From Palsa-892 sp963751615 (lineage in GTDB: Bacteria > Pseudomonadota > Alphaproteobacteria > Rhizobiales > Xanthobacteraceae), in assembly GCA_963751615.1 (NCBI GenBank), contig CAVVVG010000007.1:310001-374000 (forward strand): a stretch of DNA of 64,000 nt, read 5' to 3'. The translations under genes and the position numbers were made by a program. Each line of letters starts with the position of its first letter. Position 1 is the first letter of the stretch. Positions 35,196-43,440 of the stretch are shown in pieces. The notes beneath the pieces are model-generated. The model saw only the letters and a list, made by a program, of their open reading frames with translations, ran no database searches and had not been told where the DNA came from.

Positions 35196-36081
35196 GTTGT
35201 TTCTTGTCCAAATAACCCGGCGGGCCGCAACATCAGTACAATCGCCATAATGATAAAGACTGCGGTCGAAGATGCCTCCGGATAGAAAACTTTTGTCAGT
35301 CCCTCGATAACACCAAGCGCAAGTCCTGTTACGATTGCACCGAGCGTCGAGCCGAGACCGCCAATGACAACAACCGCGAAAGTGATTATCAAGATATTTG
35401 ATCCCATCAGCGGATGAACTTGGTAGATCGGTGCAGCCAAAACACCCGCGAACGCGGCGAGGCCAGCACCTAGCCCATATGTTAGCGTAATAAGAAAAGG
35501 CACATTTATTCCTAGTGCCTGGGCTAGACGTGCATTTTCAGTTCCCGCTCTCAAATAGGAGCCAACTCGCGTTCGCTCGATGAGGAACCAAACGCTAAAA
35601 CAAACTCCAAGCGAAACAGCAACAACCCATGCGCGGTACAATGGCAGCCGCATAAAACCAAGATCAAGTAATCCACGAAGCTGAGGCGGTGGAGAATACG
35701 AAAGTCCAGCTGATCCGTAGATATCGATAAAAATTCCTTCCAATGCGAGTGCGAGACCGAACGTAAACAGAAGACCGTAGAGGTGATCGAGACCCTCGAG
35801 CCGCCGCAAAAATAATCGTTCGACAAATGCTGCAAAGATGCCAACAACCAGCGGGGCTACGAACAAGGCAACCCAATAGTTCAGTCCAAATGCAGTTAGA
35901 CCGAACCAGGCTGCAAAAGCTCCCAACATATAAAGTACGCCGTGGGCAAAATTTATCATGTTGAGGAGACCAAAAATGATCGCGAAGTCCAAAGACTCAA
36001 TATTGCGTAGAAGCAGCCGTTCACGAGACCTATCGTCAACTGGCCAAGAAGAACTTGAGTGGAAATATTAAAAACGCTCAT
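35192..36081 (-). pseudogene. ABC permease (LivH family), broken by a frameshift near its N-terminus
   Basis: The main frame (35192-35992) begins abruptly at IIFGLLNMINFAHGVLYMLG and contains GGLGSTLGAIVTGLALGVIE, typical of LivH. The missing first helix is found upstream in another frame from an ATG at 36081: MSVFNISTQVLLGQLTIGLV, then NGCFYAILSL. The frames meet near 35985-35995, where two extra bases or one missing base would join …AILSLGL to AIIFG. The full product would be about 296 residues. One of six frameshifts within about 2.4 kb. Confidence 0.8.
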
Positions 36082-36090
36082 CAGAACATC

Positions 36091-36862
36091 TCAAACGCCA
36101 AGGTAGTGATTAATGGATGAAATACGTCTTTCCAGATCAGCGGCTGTGACTTCCATTACAATTCGGCCACGCTCGATGACTAAGAATCGATCCGCAATTG
36201 GTGCTGCAAATTCTAAATTTTGTTCAACCATTAGAATGGTGTAGCCAAGATCCCGAAGTTTGGTGATAGTGGCAGCCAAACCGTCCACGATCGCCGGTGC
36301 TAACCCTTCCGAAATTTCGTCGAGAAGCAATATTCTTGCACCGGTGCGGAGAATGCGTGCGATCGCGAGCATTTGCTGTTCACCACCAGAAAGACGTGTT
36401 ACCAGGCGTATGCAGACGCTTCGCTAAGTTAGGAAATAACTCGTAAATCGCCTCAAGGGTCATCCCCTTGCCGTCCACTGCTGGTGGCAGTTCGAGGTTC
36501 TCTAGGCATGACAAGCTTGCGAAAATGCCCCGGTCTTCGGGACAATATCCAACACCAAGTCGCGCAATTTGAAATGGTGCAGCCGAAATTGTTTCGCGAC
36601 CAAGTATTTCAATCGATCCACGACGTCGTTCGACCAGGCCCATAATCGATCGAATTATCGTGGTTCGACCACCACCATTTCGACCAAGTAGCGTCAGAAC
36701 TTCACCCTCGGAGACCGCAAAGCTAAGTCCATGCAAAATGTGAAACTCGCCATAATAAGCGTGCAGATCTTTGACGACGATCGCTTTTTTAGAACTGGCA
36801 GAAGAGCGAGACGACTCGCGTAAAGGGACTCGACGCTCATTTCGTCGCTCCCCGTCTTGCAC
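36091..36862 (-). pseudogene. ABC transporter ATPase (LivF family), frameshifted and with altered Walker A
   Basis: Two frames: 36380-36862 carries the N-terminal half (VKDLHAYYGEFHILHGLSF, then LGVGYCPEDRGIFASLSCLE) and 36091-36372 the C-terminal half (MLAIARILRTGARILLLDE, SEGLAPAIV, VEQNLEFA). One extra base in GGTAACACG near 36404 separates them, inside the SGGEQQ signature. The Walker A reads GRNGGGRTT, with Arg in place of the invariant Lys. Loss of the Lys would abolish normal ATP binding or hydrolysis, so this looks more like decay than a read error alone. It overlaps livG by about 26 nt. Confidence 0.82.
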
Positions 36863-37652
36863 GAGATCCCAAATATGCCTCGATTACTTCGGGATGTGCG
36901 GAGACTTCGGCATAGGATCCTTCCGCGATGATTTCTCCGTAGCGAAGTACACTTATACGATCTGCAATCGCTGAAACCATTTTCATGTTGTGCTCAACCA
37001 TGAACACCGTACGCCGCCCCGCAAACCGCTTGATCAGACCGGTAATTCGATCGACTTCCTCGATACCTAGTCCCTTGAGTCGGTTCGTCCAACAGCATTA
37101 CCGCAGGATCTGCAGCAAGGGTGGTTGCGAGTTCTAAGGCCCGCTTATGGCCATATGGCAACTCGCCGGCACGAGTATCTGCTAGAGCAGCCAGATCCAT
37201 TTGAGTGAGAATTTCAGCAACCCTGCCATCGAGATCCGAAAGACTTTTCGATGATTGCCAGAACCTACGTGCGAGACTCGTGGGCGCTGAAGCGCCAAAC
37301 GCACGTTTTCTCGTACGTTGAGTTGCTGAAATGTCGCGGACACCTGAAACGAGCGCACCAATCCCATTCGCGCGATATCCGCAGCAGACGCCCCTGTTAC
37401 ATTCTCGCCGCGATAAAAAATCTCGCCCGCCGTTGGCGTCAAAAACTTAGAAATCAAATTAAAGACGGTCGTCTTGCCGGCGCCATTTGGACCAATTAAC
37501 GCATGAATCTCCCCTGCACGTACGGCTAAGTTGATGCCGTTTACAGCAACATACCCACGGAAAGATTTCGTAAGGCCGCGCGCTCTTAAAACTGTCTCGC
37601 CAGGAAGGAAATTGGTCGCTTCTCGCGCTAATGCGTTTGGCATGGTCGGCAC
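36837..37652 (-). pseudogene. ABC transporter ATPase (LivG family) with two frameshifts
   Basis: Three frame pieces. 37182-37652 has LTKSFRGYVAVNGINLAVRA, Walker A GPNGAGKTT and GLVRSFQVSATFQQLNVREN. The frame is lost near 37260. 36994-37200 continues with MDLAALADTRAGELPYGHKR and the Walker B LLDEPTQG, then is lost near 37085 at CAAGGGACTAGG. The final piece reads LGIEEVDRITGLIKRFAGRR, VFMVEHNMKMVSAIADRISV and EVIEAYLGSRARRGATK, ending at 36837. Walker A and the H-loop are intact. The start is GTG 37652 or ATG 37643. Confidence 0.82.
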
Positions 37653-37957
37653 AACTCAAGACCACGCAATGCTAGCACACACCCCAATAACAAAATCGGT
37701 CGCACTTCGCCTTCTCCTCTAAGGTGTAGCGCTGATGCAAACCAAGTCCCCGCTCGACATTTGTTCTTGACAAGGAATTTTTGTTAGCCAGTCTAGTTAT
37801 GAATGTCAATTACTGGCGAGGCGGCAGTGCCTGGACCAGGGAATGAGGAATTGATCAAATAATTCGCGCCTAGGAAGCCACTGAACTTAAGAAAACTGCA
37901 ACGGCACGAAAGAAGCTTTCTGTTTTTTATCGTCCAAAAGCGGACAGGGAGGGAACA
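37653..37957. other. Divergent control region between livG and the binding-protein gene
   Basis: No gene. It holds TTGACA (37767-37772) within the element shared with the hydroxylase operon, and TTGACA/TGTCAA arms 37 bp apart (37767-37772 and 37804-37809). A strong ribosome site GGGAGGGAA precedes the binding-protein ATG at 37958. Confidence 0.5.
37767..37806 (+). promoter_or_regulatory. Promoter/operator element, copy A
   Basis: The sequence has TTGACAAG, then an ATTTTTG-rich spacer with TTAGCCA, then GTCTAGTTATGAATGT. It matches the element at 40354-40392 in the order TTGACAAG…ATTTTTG…TA…GTCTAnTTATGAAnGT. TTGACA resembles a -35 box; TCTAGT could be a weak -10. It stands upstream of the ABC binding-protein gene and suggests co-regulation with the hydroxylase operon, probably by the adjacent double-HxlR protein. 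Confidence 0.55.
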
Positions 37958-39181
37958 ATGCAATCAAAATTCAAGGGTTTGGTGCTCACTTGCACAACGC
38001 TAGCGTTGATCGCGCCGGCGCTCGCTCAGCAAGCAAAAATCTCCGATGAAGTCGTAAAAATCGGCGTTCTCACCGATATGGCGGGACAATTTTCCCATGA
38101 AATATGGGCAGGGTGCCGTCACCGCGGTTAAGATGGCGGTGGAAGACTTCGGCGGCAAGGTGCTCGGAAAACCAATCGAGGTTATCGTTGCAGACCATCA
38201 GAATAAAAATGAAGTTGCAATTGCAGTAGCGCGCGAATGGTATGACATTCAAAAGGTCGATATGATCGCGAACCTGATCAACTCAGGTATCGCTCTCGCC
38301 GTTGATAACATCGCAAAAGAAAAGATCGCATCGCCATCGTGAACGGCTCTGGGTCATCGCGTCTCACGAATGACGCTTGCACGCCCAACAGCATCCACTA
38401 CGCTTACGACACGTACGCGCTTGGCCGCGGAACGGGACAGGCGCTTATCAAGGAGGGGCGTGATACTTGGTTTTTCTTGACCGCTGATTACGCATTCGGT
38501 CATGCGCTCGAGGGCGATACGGCCAAAATCGTCAACACCGCGGGCGGAAAAGTCCTCGGCACAGTCCGCTATCCAATCGAAACAACGGATCACTCCTCGT
38601 TCCTACTTCAGGCGCAGGCATCAAACGCAAAAGTGGTCGCGATTGCAGGTTCAGGGACCACTTTCATCAATGCGGTAAAATCAGCACACGATTTCGGTGT
38701 CACGCCGAAGCAAACCTTGGCCGGATTGCTCGTATGGATAACCGATATCGAGGCCCTTGGGCTTGAAACCGCTCAAGGTATGGTTCTAACAAATGCTTTT
38801 TATTGGGACCGGGACGATGCCACACGGGCTTGGGCAAAACGTTTCTTTGAAAAAATGAAGAGGATGCCGCATATGGGTGATGCCGGCGATTACTCTTCAA
38901 CAATGCACTACCTGAAGGCAATTCAGGCAGCTGGAACCGATGAAGCTCAGGCGGTCATGGCAAAAATGCGCGAACTGCCAGTCAACGATTTCTTCGCGAA
39001 AGGTGGGAAGATTCGCGAGGACGGTCGTATGGTTCACGACATGTATGTATATGAAGTCAAAAAGCCCTCAGAATCGAAAGGTCCGTGGGACTTCTATAAG
39101 CTTCGCTCTGTGATCCCCGGCGATCAAGCTTTCCGTCCGCTGTCCGAGAGCAGCTGCCCGCTTGTAAAAAAAGCCGGCTAA
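37958..39181 (+). pseudogene. ABC substrate-binding protein (LivK/aromatic-acid type) with two frameshifts
   Basis: A periplasmic binding protein of about 405 residues if repaired. ATG 37958 gives a signal peptide (KGLVLTCTTLALIAPALAQ) and VVKIGVLTDMAGQFS. The frame shifts near 38094, continuing as YGQGAVTAVKMAVEDFGGKV and LGKPIEVIVADHQNKNEVAI, and again near 38325, continuing as NGSGSSRLTNDACTPNSIHY to the stop at 39181. The last, longest frame (38339-39181) is intact. TPNSIHYAYDTYALGRGTG is typical of binding proteins for aromatic or branched acids. Both shifts are small indels. Confidence 0.85.
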
Positions 39182-39198
39182 AATTCTGAGTGCTGCAA

Positions 39199-39228
39199 CC
39201 GGCCGACACATCGTCGGCCGGTTTTTTT
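39199..39228 (+). terminator. Rho-independent terminator after the binding-protein gene
   Basis: A perfect nine-base stem CCGGCCGAC/GTCGGCCGG (39199-39207 and 39213-39221) with a five-base loop is followed by seven T. It ends the plus-strand binding-protein transcript and slightly overlaps the stop of the convergent HxlR-like gene. Confidence 0.93.
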
Positions 39229-40252
39229 ATTGCATCGGATTGGGGTAGTGAAGTTGGTAAGTCATTGCGCGCGCTTCAATTGGCTTCCCGCACTGGTCGC
39301 AGACGATTGTCGGATCGAAGTCATGACCACAATTCTTATGCGTCAAGATCAACGGCGGCTCATCGCCCGATAACCAACGGTCGCCCCAACGAAGCATGGC
39401 TATCAGTGGTCGATACAGATCTCTGCCCATAGAAGTTAATCGGTACTCAAAGCGCTCGGGCAGATTTTGATATTTTTTTCGTACCAGAATTCCATCGGCA
39501 ACAAGTCGGTTGAGCCTATCGGTCAAGATATTCGGCGCAATGCCCAGACTATTCTGAATTTCATCGAACCGCCGTACCCCGAAAAACGATTCACGATTGA
39601 CCATAAAGGACCAATAGTCGCCAATAATTTTCAGTGATCTTGCAACCGAACACGGGCGTCTCCGTTCCAAATGCGTGTGCTCGGATACGCGCCGATTTCT
39701 TTTCGTGCGGTTGAGCGGCGATGTGCCAGCTCCTGGGCCATCGCGGTAAGTCACATGAGAAACATCGATCTCCTCACCGCAGCAAGAACAAGCGACAATT
39801 GGATTGCATGCACTATTGCAGCTCTTATGAAGCAACTGTAGCGGAGGTCCCTCCTTGCCTGCTAGCCACTTATCCCCGAATTTGAGAAGAGCCACAAACA
39901 ACGCATATAAATCCATGCCCATCTTCGTGAGCCGATATTCACTGCGGCGGGGCCGGTCCGAATATTGAACTTGCCGCAACAATCCTTGGCTTGTGAGCTC
40001 CCTAAGTCTTATCGCTAGCGTCTGTCGAGGAAGGCCAAGAATTGATTGAAATGTTTGAAAGCGGCGCGCACCAAAAAGACATTCCCGTAAGATAAGAAAA
40101 GACCAACTGTTGCATAGAATGCTTACCGTTCGCCCGACCGAGCAATTTCTTTCGAAAATCTGAAGGGGCTTCCGATAACCGCCCCGGGCACTTGCCCGAC
40201 GGCTGCTACCGACAATTTTGTGACGCGTCTTTTTTTGCGTTGTCACTGCCAT
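39227..40252 (-). CDS. Tandem double-HxlR transcriptional regulator
   Basis: A 341-residue protein made of two complete HxlR units, each a winged helix plus a Cys-rich tail. Unit 1: NCSVGRTVSILCNSWSFLIL, REFQ-like wing ARRFQTFQSILGLPRQTLAI, and tail HKSCNSACNPIVACSCCGEE. Unit 2: CSVARSLKIIGDYWSFMVN, RRFDEIQNSLGIAPNILTD, and tail HKNCGHDFDPTIVCDQCGKP. HxlR proteins normally act as dimers of single units of 100-150 residues; this one could bind DNA as a covalent pseudo-dimer. The frame opens at 40276; ATG 40252 is preferred, though neither has a clear ribosome site. It lies between the liv genes and the hydroxylase operon and is the obvious candidate regulator for both. Confidence 0.87.
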   Translation of the reverse strand: MAVTTQKKTRHKIVGSSRRASARGGYRKPLQIFERNCSVGRTVSILCNSWSFLILRECLFGARRFQTFQSILGLPRQTLAIRLRELTSQGLLRQVQYSDRPRRSEYRLTKMGMDLYALFVALLKFGDKWLAGKEGPPLQLLHKSCNSACNPIVACSCCGEEIDVSHVTYRDGPGAGTSPLNRTKRNRRVSEHTHLERRRPCSVARSLKIIGDYWSFMVNRESFFGVRRFDEIQNSLGIAPNILTDRLNRLVADGILVRKKYQNLPERFEYRLTSMGRDLYRPLIAMLRWGDRWLSGDEPPLILTHKNCGHDFDPTIVCDQCGKPIEARAMTYQLHYPNPMQ

Positions 40253-40353
40253 TTTTTTTCGGACTGTAATCTGCATGGGATCAATGGAATCGAATCCGAG
40301 AATACGGAGTCGGCGCTAGTGGGTAATTGCACGCATCAGCTAAAAGCATATCC

Positions 40354-40392
40354 TTGACAAGTATTTTTGGTAATGGTCTATTTATGAAAGTA
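40354..40392 (+). promoter_or_regulatory. Promoter/operator element, copy B
   Basis: The sequence has TTGACAAG (from 40354), TATTTTTGGTAATG, then GTCTATTTATGAAAGTA. It is similar to the element at 37767-37806. TTGACA as -35 and TCTATT (40377-40382) as -10 are spaced 17 nt, so this may be the promoter of the crotonase-hydroxylase operon. AAGTA occurs at both ends (40359 and 40388), a possible direct-repeat operator. Confidence 0.6.
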
Positions 40393-40409
40393 ACTATATT
40401 TCCTTTTGG

Positions 40410-40488
40410 GACGATGGCGCAAGCGCTTCGGCGAGCGAGTGGGCATACCTGTTAGCGCGTAGAGCAGCGCCATTGTCGCCGAGGCGAC
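40410..40488 (+). promoter_or_regulatory. Structured leader before the crotonase gene, two competing stems
   Basis: GACGATGGCGC (40410-40420) can pair with GCGCCATTGTC (40467-40477), an 11-base stem with one G-T pair. GTCGCC-GA-GGCGAC (40475-40488) forms a second hairpin that uses the last three bases of the first stem, so full-length versions exclude each other. The start codon is at 40513 with no good Shine-Dalgarno. This may be a post-transcriptional switch or only a stable leader. Confidence 0.4.
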
Positions 40489-40512
40489 GGCTTAAGTTAA
40501 AGTTGCAACGGC

Positions 40513-41286
40513 ATGAGTGACATCGAGACCCAGATTGAAAACCGGATTGCGGTGATTACGCTGAACCGGCCGAAGCGTCGCAACTCTCTTACATTTGCGA
40601 TGTGGAAGGAACTCGCACAGCGGTTCCGCGATCTCGGAACGAATTCCAACGTGCGCGGAGTCGTGATCGCTGGCGCACAAGGAACTTTCTGTGCTGGCGC
40701 CGATATTTCAGAATTCGGACAAGTGCGGGCTAACGCAGAACAAGGACACGCTTACGAAAAAGGCGTGGACGACTGTGCCGACGCAATTGCAGCAGCGCCC
40801 AAGCCCACGATCGCCGCGGTCAGCGGATTTTGCTTCGGTGGCGGCTGTGGCATCGCGATGGCTTGCGATTTCCGCTTCGTGAGATCTGATGCAATTTTTA
40901 GCATTCCAGCGGCGAAGCTGTCGATTGTGTACGGCATGAGAGAAACTCAAAATCTGCTCGCGCTGGTTGGGTTGGCAAATGCAAAGCGCATTTTATTCTC
41001 AGGCGAACGGTTCGATGGTCAACGAGCTTTTGAAATGGGTTTTGCGGATCGCATCGAAGACGATCCCCTTGCCGCTGCTCTAAAGTTCGCCACGTCAATG
41101 GCAGATAATGCACCAATTACTATCGCTGGCAGCAAAGTCATTCTGACGGGCCTGGCAATGGGCCAAGGCGCGCTCGATCCCGAAGACGTTCGTAAGGTCG
41201 TCGAACAAGCCTTCGAAAGTGAAGATTATCGTGAGGGGCAGCGTGCATTTCTTGAGAAGCGTGCCCCCATTTTTAAGGGTCGATAA
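40513..41286 (+). CDS. Crotonase-fold (enoyl-CoA hydratase/isomerase family) protein lacking both usual Glu residues
   Basis: A 257-residue crotonase. It has RIAVITLNRPKRRNSLTFAM, the oxyanion-hole FCAGADISEF, and SGFCFGGGCGIAMACDFRFV. Where enoyl-CoA hydratases have catalytic Glu at GGGxE and PE, this protein has Gly113 (GGGCGIA) and Ala133 (IPAAKLSIVYG). It is thus unlikely to be an ordinary hydratase; related crotonases act as isomerases, hydrolases, decarboxylases or dehalogenases. It is the first gene of the plus-strand hydroxylase operon, 11 nt before the FAD subunit. Confidence 0.88.
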   Translation: MSDIETQIENRIAVITLNRPKRRNSLTFAMWKELAQRFRDLGTNSNVRGVVIAGAQGTFCAGADISEFGQVRANAEQGHAYEKGVDDCADAIAAAPKPTIAAVSGFCFGGGCGIAMACDFRFVRSDAIFSIPAAKLSIVYGMRETQNLLALVGLANAKRILFSGERFDGQRAFEMGFADRIEDDPLAAALKFATSMADNAPITIAGSKVILTGLAMGQGALDPEDVRKVVEQAFESEDYREGQRAFLEKRAPIFKGR

Positions 41287-41297
41287 GGACTGGGTGA

Positions 41298-42170
41298 ATG
41301 AAACCACCGTCGTTTGAGTACGCTGCTCCGACGAGTTTGCAGGAAGCATCACAAACTCTTGCAGATGCCAATGGCGATGCAAAAATACTTGCGGGCGGTC
41401 AAAGTCTCGTACCGATGCTAAATTTTCGTCTGCTGAAACCGAAGATCCTCGTCGACATCAATCGCATTCCTGGTCTCGACTTCATAAGTGAACGCGAAGG
41501 AGGAATTAGCATAGGAGCTCTTACGCGCCATCACACTCTCGAGACTTCGCCAGTCATCCATGAACGATTTCCAATCATTGCGGAAGCGATGCATCACGTT
41601 GCACATCTCGCAATCCGCAATCGTGGAACTATTGGCGGGAATCTTTCGCATGCCGATCCCGCTGCTGAGCTCGCGCTTATGGCTGTTCTGCTCAATGCAA
41701 GACTGAAGGCTGATAGCATTTTAGGACGACGGACAATCGAGGCAAAAGAATTTTTCGTCAGCGCGCTTACGAATGCACTGGAAGATGGTGAAATTGTTAG
41801 TGAGATCGAACTTCCATGTCTTCCACGTTCGACGGGTTGGGGATTTGAAGAATTTGCGCAGCGACGGGGGGACTTTGCAGTCGCCGCTGTGGCCGTGACA
41901 GTTACCGTTTCGAACGGTCGTTGCACGGAAAGCCGGATTGCAGTCATTGGCGGAGAAACGGTAATTCGTGTTCCAGATGCTGAAGCGTTGCTACAGGGCA
42001 GTATATTGGATGAAAACACGCTCGCGGCGACCGCTAGCACCGCTTCGCGATCAACGCAATTCAGTTCCGATCTGCGCGCGAGTAGCGATTTCAGAAGCCA
42101 TTTGGTCAAGTCTCTGACACGGCGAGCGCTTGAGGCAGCAAAGGCACGTGCTATCGGAAAATCGTCATGA
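41298..42170 (+). CDS. Molybdenum hydroxylase FAD subunit (CoxM/XdhB-type)
   Basis: A 290-residue medium subunit of a xanthine-dehydrogenase-family enzyme. The FAD motifs are KILAGGQSLVPMLNFRL (about 30-46) and IRNRGTIGGNLSHADPAAEL (about 105-124). It lacks the extra [4Fe-4S] insert of 4-hydroxybenzoyl-CoA reductase beta subunits, so that identity is unlikely. It accepts electrons from the 2Fe-2S subunit, whose gene overlaps its end by four bases. Confidence 0.92.
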   Translation: MKPPSFEYAAPTSLQEASQTLADANGDAKILAGGQSLVPMLNFRLLKPKILVDINRIPGLDFISEREGGISIGALTRHHTLETSPVIHERFPIIAEAMHHVAHLAIRNRGTIGGNLSHADPAAELALMAVLLNARLKADSILGRRTIEAKEFFVSALTNALEDGEIVSEIELPCLPRSTGWGFEEFAQRRGDFAVAAVAVTVTVSNGRCTESRIAVIGGETVIRVPDAEALLQGSILDENTLAATASTASRSTQFSSDLRASSDFRSHLVKSLTRRALEAAKARAIGKSS

Positions 42171-42649
42171 ACGCCAACAAAACCGTTCGTTTGACCGTAA
42201 ATGGCGTCAATTATGAGCGCACAGTCGAACCACGCCTACTGCTCGTCGATTTTCTAAGAGAGGTATTGGATCTTACCGGTACTCATATTGGCTGCGAGCA
42301 CGGCATATGCGGTGCTTGCACCGTGCTGGTCGATGGACGCAGCGTACGATCCTGCCTGCTTTTTGCGATCCAACTTGAAGGGGCGACGATTGAGACGGTT
42401 GAGAGCCTCGGAACGGTCGACAAACTGCATCCGCTGCAGGAGTCGTTTCGAGAACATCACGCGCTACAGTGTGGATTCTGCACACCAGGTATGCTGATGA
42501 CCGGAATCGATCTCCTGCGAACTAAGCCACTCGCAACTGACGAAGAAATTCGCGACGGGCTCTCCGGCAATCTTTGTCGATGTACCGGATATGAGCACAT
42601 CGTTGCAGCAATCCGAACAGCTGCCAAAAGTCGAAAGGAAGTCACCTGA
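42167..42649 (+). CDS. Molybdenum hydroxylase 2Fe-2S subunit (CoxS-type)
   Basis: A 160-residue iron-sulfur subunit with two [2Fe-2S] clusters. The plant-ferredoxin-type Cys set is GCEHGICGACTVLVDG plus RSCLLF, and the helical-domain set is QCGFCTPGM plus GNLCRCTGYEHI. It passes electrons from the molybdenum site to FAD. The start overlaps the FAD gene (ATGA) and the stop overlaps the start of the lactonase gene, so translation of all three is tightly linked. Confidence 0.94.
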   Translation: MNANKTVRLTVNGVNYERTVEPRLLLVDFLREVLDLTGTHIGCEHGICGACTVLVDGRSVRSCLLFAIQLEGATIETVESLGTVDKLHPLQESFREHHALQCGFCTPGMLMTGIDLLRTKPLATDEEIRDGLSGNLCRCTGYEHIVAAIRTAAKSRKEVT

Positions 42650-43410
42650 TGAAAATGCATGTCCTATCTGGCGGTCGGCTTCGGATGAAAGCGAATATGT
42701 ATTGGTCGGACGCCCCGCGCGATGAAATTCGTGAGTTTCCTTGCGCCTGCTACCTAATCCGCCACCCTCAAGGAAATGTTCTTTTTGACACGGGCTGTCA
42801 TCCGGCAGTCGAAACCAATGCAGAAGCGCGTTGGGGCGGACTCGCGAAAGTGATGACGCCAATTCATAAAGCGGACAATAACATTCTGTCGGAATTAAAG
42901 AATGTAGGAATCAGGCCGGACGACATCGATGTCGTTGTCAATTCGCATCTCCACATGGATCACTGTGGTTGCAATGAATTTTTCAAGAAAGCAACATTTA
43001 TAGTTCATGCAAAAGAGCTCGAAACTGCTCGCGACCCTTCAAGTGAGGGTAAAGGATATTTTCGTGCCGACTGGGATCAACCAATGCCCATGGAAACGAT
43101 TGGGAACGATCGGGACTTATTTGGCGATAATCGCGTCATTCTCATTCCACTTCCCGGCCACACACCAGGTTCAATTGGTGCACACGTCGGGCTCGAACGA
43201 AGTGGAGCGTTCCTAATTGCAGCTGATGCAGCAAGTGTCAGGGATTGCATCGATCGCGACTACGCGCCTCGAAATTCTTGGCAGGTCGAACCTTTTCTGA
43301 AATCCCTTGGAGAACTTCGCCGCATAGAGGCAGCAGGGGCCACAATTCTTTGTGGTCATGACGAACCGCAGTGGCAGACCCTTCGAAAGGGTTTGGACGT
43401 CTATGACTGA
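42649..43410 (+). CDS. Metallo-beta-lactamase-fold hydrolase, N-acyl-homoserine-lactonase-like
   Basis: A 253-residue MBL-fold protein. Metal ligands are in SHLHMDHCG (HxHxDH, about 100-105), PLPGHTPGS and IAADAAS. The N-terminal MKMHVLSGGRLRMKANMYW and FPCACYLIRHPQGNVLFDTG resemble AttM/AiiA-like lactonases. It is inserted between the small and large hydroxylase subunits with overlapping start, so it probably opens a lactone or cyclic ester/amide formed in this pathway rather than quenching quorum signals; that is inference from position. Confidence 0.85.
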   Translation: MKMHVLSGGRLRMKANMYWSDAPRDEIREFPCACYLIRHPQGNVLFDTGCHPAVETNAEARWGGLAKVMTPIHKADNNILSELKNVGIRPDDIDVVVNSHLHMDHCGCNEFFKKATFIVHAKELETARDPSSEGKGYFRADWDQPMPMETIGNDRDLFGDNRVILIPLPGHTPGSIGAHVGLERSGAFLIAADAASVRDCIDRDYAPRNSWQVEPFLKSLGELRRIEAAGATILCGHDEPQWQTLRKGLDVYD

Positions 43411-43440
43411 TAGTCGGTATGGACCCGTTTAGGGGCAAAT

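Noticed and set aside
42649..43410. Quorum-quenching lactonase as the main role
   Set aside because: The family resembles AHL lactonases, but overlapping position inside a hydroxylase operon makes a catabolic lactone more likely.
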